Positions 57,251 to 64,000 of a stretch of 64,000 bases of DNA are shown here, piece by piece. This DNA comes from Brevibacterium sp. UCMA 11754. Its GTDB lineage: Bacteria; Actinomycetota; Actinomycetes; Actinomycetales; Brevibacteriaceae. The notes beneath the pieces were generated by a model. It saw nothing but the letters and a program-made list of their open reading frames with translations, made no database searches and was not told the DNA's origin. The DNA is taken from positions 1 through 64,000 of the forward strand of contig NZ_JACBOT010000010.1 in the NCBI RefSeq assembly GCF_021532275.1, written 5' to 3'. Both the position numbers and the translations under genes were made by a program. Within the stretch, counting starts at the first letter, position 1, and the number at the start of each line of letters is the position of its first letter.

Positions 57251-59245
57251 TCAGTTGCTTGCTGCGGCGGCTTCGTCGACGACGGTGGCGAGCACCTCGT
57301 CGAGGCCGACCTGGACGCCCTGGACTGCGGTGACGGTGACGATTCCCGTGGCCGGTGCGGTGAGCACGTGCTCCATCTTCATCGCCTCGACGACGACTAT
57401 CGGATCGCCCTGATCGACGTGGTCTCCGGACTCCACTCGGACCTCGACGACGGATCCGGGCATCGGGGCAAGCACCTCGGCGCCGTCGAGCCCCGGAGTC
57501 AGCGACGTATCGGCCTGGGGACGGGTGAACGTGTAGACGCCCTGGTCGCTGCTGACCCAGATGCTTCGATCGCGAGCATCGGAGAACACGCGGGCCGTGT
57601 GCTGCACACCGTCGATCGTCAGGTGCCAGAGGCCGCTGTCATCGACGGAGACATCGCCGACGTGTGATTCGACTTCGGCGACGTCTCCCCCAGAGCTCAG
57701 GACCACGGTGGGACGGAAGTCCGGACGTGAGGTCCGCCAGGCAGATGGCTTCCCCCACGCCGAGGCGGTCGCGGAGTTATGCGGCAGCTGTGCTACCGTG
57801 ATCGCTCCGGTCAGTTCGGTTCCGGCCTTGCCCCCGGTGACGAGCACGGCCGCAGCGGCAAGCTGACGGTCAGTCTCGCCCGGTGCATGCGCGAGCTGGT
57901 CATCACTGAGGTTGTCGATGAGTGAGGTGTCGAGATCGCCGGAGACCACTGCGTCGAGGTTGATGAGCGTGCGCAGGAAGTCGATGTTCGTGACGATCCC
58001 CGGTACCGCCGAGGCGGCGAGTGCGGCATCGAGGCGCGCTATGGCTGACGCCCGATCCGGGGCGTGGACGATGAGTTTGGCGATCATCGGGTCGTAGTCC
58101 GAGGCGATCGTCTGCCCGGCTTCGAGTCCGGCATCAACACGGATGCCCTCGCCTTCGGGGAAGACGACGTCGAGGGCCCGACCGCCGGTGGGCAGGAATC
58201 CGCGCGAGGGGTCCTCTGCGTAGATGCGCGCCTCGATCGAATGACCGGTCATCGTGATGTCGTCCTGGCTCAGTGTCAGCTCTTCACCTGCTCCGACGCG
58301 CAGCTGGAGTTCGACGAGATCGACGCCTGTGACCTCTTCGGTCACCGGATGCTCGACCTGCAGCCGGGTGTTCATCTCCATGAAGAAGAACTCTTCGGGG
58401 CGGTCGGCACCGACGATGAACTCGACCGTGCCTGCCCCGCGGTATCCCACGGACTTCGCGGTCTCACAGGCTGCTTGGCCGATCCGTGCCCGGGTTGCCT
58501 CGTCGAGCAGTGCCGAAGGAGCTTCCTCGATGACCTTCTGGTGGCGGCGCTGCAGGGAGCACTCGCGTTCGCCGAGGTGGATGACATTGCCGTGCGCATC
58601 GGCCATCACCTGGACCTCGATGTGACGCGGGGTCGCGACGAGGCGTTCGAGGAACAGCGTGTCGTCGCCGAAGGAACTCGCGGCCTCACGGCGGGCGGTG
58701 TCCAGTGCTGCGGACAGTTCGGAGGGCTCGAAGACCGCGTGCATGCCCTTGCCGCCGCCACCGGCGGAGGGTTTGATGAGCACCGGGAAGCCGATGTCGT
58801 CGGCCGCGGCGACCAGCGATTCGTTGGACATGGCGGCGTCCTTGGTGCCGGGCACCAAAGGAACTCCACGCTGGGAGACGGCGTTCTTCGCGGTGATTTT
58901 GTCGCCCATGGTGCGGATGGCTTCGGCACCGGGGCCCAGGAAGACGATTCCTGCGGTGTCACAGGCGGCAGAGAAGTCAGCGTTCTCCGACAGGAATCCG
59001 TAGCCGGGGTGGATCGCCTCGGCGCCGGTGGCCTTCGCCGCGGCGATGACCTTGTCGATGCGCAGGTATGACTCGGAGGCCTGGGCGGGGCCCAGGTGCA
59101 CGGCGGTGTCGGCGGCCTTGACGTGGGCGGCGTGGGCATCGGCGTCGGAGTAGACGGCGACCGTTCTGATGCCCAGTCGGCGGCAGGTGCGCATGACGCG
59201 CAGCGCGATTTCGCCGCGGTTGGCGATGAGTACGGTATTGAACAT
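57251..59245 (-). CDS. Acyl-CoA carboxylase alpha subunit (biotin carboxylase and biotin carrier)
   Basis: The 664-residue protein is of the methylcrotonyl-CoA carboxylase type. The biotin carboxylase part (1-450) has MFNTVLIANRGEIALRV, the ATP-grasp Gly-rich loop GGGGKGMHAV, and HLGERECSLQRRHQKVIEEAP. The C-terminal biotin domain carries EAMKMEHVL with the biotinylated Lys. An in-frame GTG at 59257 overlapping the upstream stop (GTGA) is an alternative start. It is comparable to accA1 (Rv2501c). Confidence 0.92.
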   Translation of the reverse strand: MFNTVLIANRGEIALRVMRTCRRLGIRTVAVYSDADAHAAHVKAADTAVHLGPAQASESYLRIDKVIAAAKATGAEAIHPGYGFLSENADFSAACDTAGIVFLGPGAEAIRTMGDKITAKNAVSQRGVPLVPGTKDAAMSNESLVAAADDIGFPVLIKPSAGGGGKGMHAVFEPSELSAALDTARREAASSFGDDTLFLERLVATPRHIEVQVMADAHGNVIHLGERECSLQRRHQKVIEEAPSALLDEATRARIGQAACETAKSVGYRGAGTVEFIVGADRPEEFFFMEMNTRLQVEHPVTEEVTGVDLVELQLRVGAGEELTLSQDDITMTGHSIEARIYAEDPSRGFLPTGGRALDVVFPEGEGIRVDAGLEAGQTIASDYDPMIAKLIVHAPDRASAIARLDAALAASAVPGIVTNIDFLRTLINLDAVVSGDLDTSLIDNLSDDQLAHAPGETDRQLAAAAVLVTGGKAGTELTGAITVAQLPHNSATASAWGKPSAWRTSRPDFRPTVVLSSGGDVAEVESHVGDVSVDDSGLWHLTIDGVQHTARVFSDARDRSIWVSSDQGVYTFTRPQADTSLTPGLDGAEVLAPMPGSVVEVRVESGDHVDQGDPIVVVEAMKMEHVLTAPATGIVTVTAVQGVQVGLDEVLATVVDEAAAASN

Positions 59246-59253
59246 GGATGAGC

Positions 59254-60867
59254 TCACATTCTGAAAACGCCGTAGCCGCTGGCATTCAGCGGGCGTTCCA
59301 TGGGTCCGAAACGGGCGAGTTCGAGTGCCAGGGACAGCACCTGGCGAGTGTCGGTGGGTTCGATGATTCCGTCGTCCCAGAGGCGGGCCGTCGAGTAGTA
59401 CGGGTTGCCCTGAGCTTCGTACTGATCGCGGACCGGCTGCTTGAACGTGTCTTCCTCGTCGGCGCTCCAGGTTTCGCCACGGCCTTCGATCTGGTCGCGT
59501 TTGACCGTTGAGAGCACGCTGGCGGCCTGTTCGCCGCCCATGACGGAGATGCGGGCGTTGGGCCACATCCACAGGAAGCGAGGTGAGTAGGCGCGACCGC
59601 ACATCGAGTAGTTGCCGGCGCCGAAGGAGCCGCCGATGACGACGGTGAACTTGGGCACGCGGGCGGTGGCGACGGCGTTGACCATCTTCGCTCCGTGCTT
59701 GGCGATGCCGCCGGCTTCGTAGTCGCGGCCGACCATGAAGCCCGAGATGTTCTGCAGGAAGATCAGCGGCACGCTGCGCTGGTCGCAGAGTTCGATGAAG
59801 TGGGCGCCCTTCTGCGCGGACTCGCCGAAGAGAATGCCGTTGTTCGCAACGATTCCCACTGGGTGTCCATCGAGGTGGGCGAAGCCGGCGATGAGGCTGG
59901 TGCCGTATTCGGCCTTGAATTCGTGGAACTCGGAGGCGTCGACGAGGCGGGCGATGACCTCGTGGACATCGTAGGGAGTCCTCGAATCGACGGGCACCAC
60001 CGAGGTGAGCTCCTCGGGAGAGTGCAGCGGTTCCCGAGCTTCGACGACGTCCCAGTTGGCTTGGGGTTTCGGCCCCAGTGTGGAGACGACGTCGCGCATG
60101 ATCTCCAGGGCGTGGGAGTCATTGGCCGCGAGGTGATCGGTGACTCCGGAGACGCGTGAGTGGAGTGCTCCGCCGCCGAGGTCCTCTGCGCTGACTTCCT
60201 CGCCTGTTGCGGCCTTGACCAGGGGTGGGCCGCCGAGGAAGATTGTGCCCTGTTCGCTCACGATGATCGACTCATCGGCCATGGCGGGAACGTAGGCGCC
60301 TCCGGCGGTGCAGGAGCCCAGCACCGCTGCCAGCTGCGGGATGCCTGCTGCCGAGAGTGTGGCCTGGTTGAAGAAGATGCGGCCGAAGTGCTCACGGTCG
60401 GGGAAGACATCGTCCTGGTTGGGCAGGTTGGCGCCTCCCGAGTCGACGAGGTAGATGCAGGGAAGACTGTTCTCCTTCGCGATCTCCTGGGCGCGCAGGT
60501 GCTTCTTCACCGTGACGGGATAGTAGGTCCCGCCCTTGGCTGTGGCGTCGTTGGCGACGATGATGCACTCGCGTCCGTTGACGCGGCCGATGCCTGTGAT
60601 GACGCCCGCTCCGGGACTGGCATCGTCGTACATGTCGTTGGCTGCCAGGGGCGAGAGTTCGAGGAACGCTGTGCCCGGGTCGAGGAGATTCTCGACGCGC
60701 TCGCGTGGAAGCAGCTTGCCGCGGTCGATGTGGCGTTGCCTGGATTTTTCGGGTCCGCCCAGGGCCGTGGCCCGGATCCGTTCCCGGAGTTCAGCGATGA
60801 GTTCGGCATGAGCATCGGCGTTCGCCTGCCCCGTTGCCGGACTGACCGCAGTTCCCACTGCTCTCAT
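59254..60867 (-). CDS. Methylcrotonyl-CoA carboxylase beta subunit (carboxyltransferase)
   Basis: The 537-residue protein has duplicated crotonase-fold carboxyltransferase domains. [46 protein letters not shown] and [38 protein letters not shown] are strongly conserved in the MCC beta subgroup, as is the ending [24 protein letters not shown] at 60867 is preferred for GGGGAG just upstream. It is first in the operon, behind a TetR operator, like accD1 (Rv2502c). Confidence 0.93.
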   Translation of the reverse strand: MRAVGTAVSPATGQANADAHAELIAELRERIRATALGGPEKSRQRHIDRGKLLPRERVENLLDPGTAFLELSPLAANDMYDDASPGAGVITGIGRVNGRECIIVANDATAKGGTYYPVTVKKHLRAQEIAKENSLPCIYLVDSGGANLPNQDDVFPDREHFGRIFFNQATLSAAGIPQLAAVLGSCTAGGAYVPAMADESIIVSEQGTIFLGGPPLVKAATGEEVSAEDLGGGALHSRVSGVTDHLAANDSHALEIMRDVVSTLGPKPQANWDVVEAREPLHSPEELTSVVPVDSRTPYDVHEVIARLVDASEFHEFKAEYGTSLIAGFAHLDGHPVGIVANNGILFGESAQKGAHFIELCDQRSVPLIFLQNISGFMVGRDYEAGGIAKHGAKMVNAVATARVPKFTVVIGGSFGAGNYSMCGRAYSPRFLWMWPNARISVMGGEQAASVLSTVKRDQIEGRGETWSADEEDTFKQPVRDQYEAQGNPYYSTARLWDDGIIEPTDTRQVLSLALELARFGPMERPLNASGYGVFRM

Positions 60868-60881
60868 TCCACTCCCCATTT

Positions 60882-60901
60882 CAGTTAATACTTGTTAACT
60901 G
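60882..60901. promoter_or_regulatory. TetR operator between carboxylase operon and TetR gene
   Basis: CAGTTAA-N6-TTAACTG is a perfect 7-bp inverted repeat, 20 bases long overall. It lies 15 bases before the carboxylase start and 94 bases before the TetR start, the only AT-rich stretch there. Repression of both directions is likely. Confidence 0.75.
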
Positions 60902-60994
60902 ACTGCTATGATACTGCTCAAAGGCCATTGTGACAATGCGCACGATCGAGCAGACTTCGAGCCGGGTGCGAACGAGGGAGATGAGGTGACTGAT

Positions 60995-61627
60995 ATGGAG
61001 TCGAAGGCATCCGCGAGCTCAACGACGGCAGGGTCGGGATCCGTGAGGACCACCCGCGCGGCGGCGAAGGCCGCGCGTCGTGAGCAGCTTCTTTCGGTGG
61101 CGAAGACCCTATACGCTCAGCACGGTTTCCACGGGGTCCGCCTCGATGATCTGGGCAAGGGTGCCGGGATCTCCGCCCCGGCGGTCTATCGCCATTTCGA
61201 GTCGAAGGAAGCGGTCCTCGAGGAGCTGCTCGTCGGAATCTCCGAGTATCTGAACTCGGGCGGGGACGCGATCATCGCCCGTCATGAGAACGACGGGGCC
61301 GCCTCGGCGCTGGTCGAGCTCATCGACTTCCATGTCGCCTTCGCCATGAGTGAGCCCGAGCTCATTCGGATTCAGGATCGTGACCTCGCGGCACTTCCCG
61401 AATCCTCACGGCGCACGGTCCGTCGCCTGCAGAGAAGCTATGTCAGCCACTGGGCTGAGGTCGTGGCTCGGGCCAACCCGGATTGGTCGATCGATGCCGC
61501 GACGGTGCGTGTGCACGCGGTCTTCGGCATGATCAATTCGACCCCGTACCAGGCCAGGCGTTCAAGCGCCGAGGTGGTCGGGGTCGAATTGCGCGCCGCG
61601 GCATGCGCGGCGCTGGGTATCGCCTGA
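60995..61627 (+). CDS. TetR-family regulator of the acyl-CoA carboxylase operon
   Basis: The 210-residue protein has HTH residues AKTLYAQHGFHGVRLDDLGKGAGISAPAVYRHFESKEAVL (DNA-binding domain about 20-70) and a helical ligand domain with SYVSHWAEVVARANPDW. Probable ligands are acyl-CoA intermediates. The ATG at 60995 has GAGG eight bases upstream; the frame is open to 60908 but unconserved. Divergent from the carboxylase operon, like Rv2506 near the same cluster. Confidence 0.87.
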   Translation: MESKASASSTTAGSGSVRTTRAAAKAARREQLLSVAKTLYAQHGFHGVRLDDLGKGAGISAPAVYRHFESKEAVLEELLVGISEYLNSGGDAIIARHENDGAASALVELIDFHVAFAMSEPELIRIQDRDLAALPESSRRTVRRLQRSYVSHWAEVVARANPDWSIDAATVRVHAVFGMINSTPYQARRSSAEVVGVELRAAACAALGIA

Positions 61628-61633
61628 TGTCGC

Positions 61634-62554
61634 TCAGGGAACGATGACGAGCTTTCCTCGTGTGTGCCCGGTGGCACTGGCCTTGAAGGCCTCGGGCACC
61701 TGGTCGAGACCGTAGGTGTCGGCGACTTCGACCGTGAGCTCGCCCGAGTCGACGAGTTCGGCCACTCGCGCGGTCTGCGAGCCGTAGGGGCGCACCCAGA
61801 TGTAGCGTCCTCCGTGTTCGGCCACCGAAGGGTCTGCGACGGAGGCATGCGCTCCGCCGTCCTTCAGTACCGCGAGGGTGGTTTCGAGCATTTCTCCGAC
61901 GAAGTCGACGACCCCGTCGATCGGGCCGCCCGCGATCTCGAGAACACGATCTCTGAGTCCGTCCCCGTAGGTGACTGGTTCGGCGCCGAGAGTGCGCAGG
62001 TAGTCATGATTGGCTTCCGACGCGGTGCCGATGACTCGGGCGCCGAAGTCCTTCGCGATCTGCACGGCGAAGCTGCCCACTCCCCCGGATGCCCCGTGGA
62101 CGAGTACGGTCTTTCCGTTGATGTCGCCCAGCGCCTCGAGGGTGCGCAGAGCGGTGCCGCCGGCCAGTGGCAGTCCGCCAGCCTGTTCCCAGCTCAGGCT
62201 CTTCGGCTTGGCGGTGACCGCGTGCACGGGCACCGCGACCTTCTCGGCGAAGGTGCCCGCGCCGAGCACATCCTTGCGGGCGTAGGCAATGACCTCATCG
62301 CCGATGGAGAATTCCGGAGTGTCGAAACCGAGTCCGATGACGACTCCGGCGACGTCCCATCCTGGGGTGACGGGGAACTGGACGGGCATGATGGCGTCGA
62401 GGTGACCGCCGACGAGTTTCCAGTCGACCGGGTTCACACCCGCTGCATGCACCTCGATGAGCACGGATGCCGGCGGGACTTTCGGGTCATCGACGTCACG
62501 GACCGTGATGTCGTCGAAGTCATCGGTGTACTGGTCGTAGACTGCTGCACGCAT
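61634..62554 (-). CDS. NADP-dependent quinone oxidoreductase-like protein (MDR family)
   Basis: The 306-residue medium-chain dehydrogenase has VHAAGVNPVDWKLVGG (GroES-like domain) and VHGASGGVGSFAVQIAKDFGARVIGTAS (NADPH-binding motif). No zinc ligands are apparent, as in quinone oxidoreductases. It is convergent with the TetR gene, six bases apart. Role unknown; possibly detoxification of enones. Confidence 0.85.
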   Translation of the reverse strand: MRAAVYDQYTDDFDDITVRDVDDPKVPPASVLIEVHAAGVNPVDWKLVGGHLDAIMPVQFPVTPGWDVAGVVIGLGFDTPEFSIGDEVIAYARKDVLGAGTFAEKVAVPVHAVTAKPKSLSWEQAGGLPLAGGTALRTLEALGDINGKTVLVHGASGGVGSFAVQIAKDFGARVIGTASEANHDYLRTLGAEPVTYGDGLRDRVLEIAGGPIDGVVDFVGEMLETTLAVLKDGGAHASVADPSVAEHGGRYIWVRPYGSQTARVAELVDSGELTVEVADTYGLDQVPEAFKASATGHTRGKLVIVP

Positions 62555-62632
62555 AACGGCGGCCTTCCGGTAGTCATCAGTGGATAGCTGATGAACACCG
62601 AAAGGCCGCCGACCTATTCCTGCGTGCAGTTC

Positions 62633-64000
62633 CTACTCGTAGGTGTCGTTCGACTTCGCACGCTCGAGGAGCGAGGCCGGCGGAGTGAACCGGTCACCGT
62701 AGGTTGCTGCAAGTTCCTTCGCACGTTCGGCGAAACCGCTCAGGCCGCCCTCGTACTGGTTGACGTACTGGAGCACGCCACCGGTCCAGGCAGGGAATCC
62801 GATGCCGAAGATCGAACCGATGTTCGCATCCGGCACAGAGGTGAGCACTCCCTCGTCGAGGCATTTGATCGTCTCGATCGCCTCGGCGAAGAGCATCCGC
62901 TCCTGCAGGTCAGTGAAGGGCTGGGTCGCGGAACCGGAGTCGTACTTCTCGCGCAGGCCCTGCCACAGCTTGCCGCGTTTGCCGTCCTCGTCGTATTCGT
63001 AGAATCCGGCGCCGTCCTTGCGGCCTGTGCGTCCGGCTTCCTCGACCATCCAGTCGAAGACCACATCGGAGGGGTGGCTTTCGCGCTTTCCTCCGGCGGC
63101 TTCGATAGCCTCTTCGGTCTCCTTCCGGATCTTCTGCGACAGGGTCAGCGTCAGTTCGTCGAGCAGCTGCAGGGCACCGGTCGGGTACCCGGCCTGCAGT
63201 GCCGCCTGCTCCACCGATGCCGGCTCCACGCCCTCACCGACGGCGGCGACCGCCTCGGCGATGAATGTGCCGATCACACGTGAGGTGAAGAAGCCACGGC
63301 TGTCGGTGACGACGATCGGGGTCTTCTTGATCTGCTGCACGAGGTCGAAGGTGCGTGCCAGGGTCTCATCCGAGGTGTTCTCACCACGGATGATCTCGAC
63401 CAGGGGCATCTTGTCGGCGGGCGAGAAGAAGTGGACGCCGATGAAGTCGGAATCGCGCTTGACCCCGGTGGCCAGGTCGGTGATCGGCAGAGTCGAGGTG
63501 TTGGAGCCGAGCACCGCGTCGGAGTCGACGACGTCCTGGATCTCCTGGAACACCTGCTGTTTGAGGGGCACCGATTCGAAGACCGCTTCGATGACGAAGT
63601 CGACGCCGGCGAAGTCATCGGCCGAAGCACTCGGTGTGATCCGATCGAGGACGGCCTTGCTCTTCTCCGCGGTGGTCTTACCCTTGGCCAGAGCTGATTC
63701 CTCACGCGTGCGCGCATAGGCCTTGCCCTTGTCCGCGGCCTCGATCTTGACGTCCTTGAGGACGACCTCGATGCCGGCCTTGGCTGCGGTGTATGCGATC
63801 GCGGCGCCCATCATGCCGGCGCCGAGGACGCCGAGCTTCTTCACCTGGCGCGGTTCGACGCCATCGGGCCTCGAGCCGCCGGAGTTGATGTGCCCGAGGT
63901 CGAAGAAGAACGCCTTGATCATGTTCTTCGCCACCGGGGTGTGGGTGAGGTGGACGAAGTAGCGGGTTTCGACTGCCAGTGCCGTGTCGATGTCGACGTA
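62633..64000 (-). CDS. FadB/FadJ-type multifunctional fatty-acid oxidation protein, N-terminus outside window
   Basis: The visible 455 residues hold the end of the enoyl-CoA hydratase region (ALAVETRYFVHLTHTPVAKNM), the NAD-binding domain VKKLGVLGAGMMGAAIAYTAAKAG, the catalytic HFFSPADKMPLVEII block with its His, and the two C-terminal 3-hydroxyacyl-CoA dehydrogenase domains. The reading frame is open to base 64000, so the hydratase half lies beyond the edge. Reactions: hydration and NAD-dependent oxidation of acyl-CoA in beta-oxidation. A thiolase partner would be expected just upstream, outside the window. Confidence 0.92.
   Translation of the reverse strand, partial: YVDIDTALAVETRYFVHLTHTPVAKNMIKAFFFDLGHINSGGSRPDGVEPRQVKKLGVLGAGMMGAAIAYTAAKAGIEVVLKDVKIEAADKGKAYARTREESALAKGKTTAEKSKAVLDRITPSASADDFAGVDFVIEAVFESVPLKQQVFQEIQDVVDSDAVLGSNTSTLPITDLATGVKRDSDFIGVHFFSPADKMPLVEIIRGENTSDETLARTFDLVQQIKKTPIVVTDSRGFFTSRVIGTFIAEAVAAVGEGVEPASVEQAALQAGYPTGALQLLDELTLTLSQKIRKETEEAIEAAGGKRESHPSDVVFDWMVEEAGRTGRKDGAGFYEYDEDGKRGKLWQGLREKYDSGSATQPFTDLQERMLFAEAIETIKCLDEGVLTSVPDANIGSIFGIGFPAWTGGVLQYVNQYEGGLSGFAERAKELAATYGDRFTPPASLLERAKSNDTYE

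Overview
The window is high-GC, gene-dense actinobacterial chromosome. Gene order and protein types (lsr2, actinobacterial argA, PhoX, DUF3180, DUF2520, the lysS-lsr2-clpC and dacB-tilS-hpt-ftsH-fol blocks) point to Actinomycetota, most likely a Brevibacterium-like member of the Micrococcales; the genus is an inference. No tRNA, rRNA, CRISPR array, insertion sequence or prophage gene was seen.

Region 1 (1-12911) is one giant inverted repeat. Bases 1 to about 6453 are the reverse complement of about 6460-12911. The right arm carries intact genes: a start fragment of a LysR regulator, a FAD amine oxidase and an ALDH7-type dehydrogenase (probable pipecolate/lysine catabolism), a PLDc_N membrane protein, map, radA and a VOC protein. 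The left arm holds the same genes broken by many one-base indels. This looks like a fold-back assembly artefact built on uncorrected reads, not a biological duplication.

Region 2 (12981-30830) is the conserved actinobacterial core block: an Rv3587c-like anchored protein, mutY, an alpha/beta hydrolase, argA, clpC, lsr2, a small membrane protein, lysS, a DUF2520 protein, two PH-domain membrane proteins, DUF3180, folBK, folP, folE, ftsH and hpt. The order matches Mycobacterium tuberculosis Rv3585-Rv3628, but disA (normally next to radA) and panCD are absent. Many neighbours overlap by 4 nt, so long cotranscribed runs are likely.

Region 3 (30878-37778): a CynX-type MFS transporter and a divergent cytosine-deaminase-like amidohydrolase sit between hpt and tilS. 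Then come tilS (with a one-base frameshift in its ATP-binding motif), a zinc metalloprotease, dacB and ppa. Region 4 (37824-51069): a VOC protein, GNAT, a Tat-exported LPXTG-anchored PhoX phosphatase behind a PHO-box-like repeat, a CPBP protease, an RND exporter, an MFS exporter, a nitroreductase, msrA, an unrecognised protein and def.

Region 5 (51092-64000) is a leucine/isovalerate-type acyl-CoA degradation locus. A CitE-like lyase and a MaoC hydratase are separated from acyl-CoA dehydrogenase, methylcrotonyl-CoA carboxylase alpha and beta and a divergent TetR (with a clear operator) by an ArsR/SRPBCC pair, a HAD phosphatase and cardiolipin synthase. A quinone oxidoreductase and a truncated FadB-type multifunctional protein end the window.

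The most striking signal outside the genes is the 11-mer CGCCGAGGTGG. By eye it occurs 18 times outside the left arm, 14 of them on the + strand. Every copy not explained by an Ala-Glu-Val codon run points the same way. It is a candidate Chi-like or chromosome-orienting sequence.
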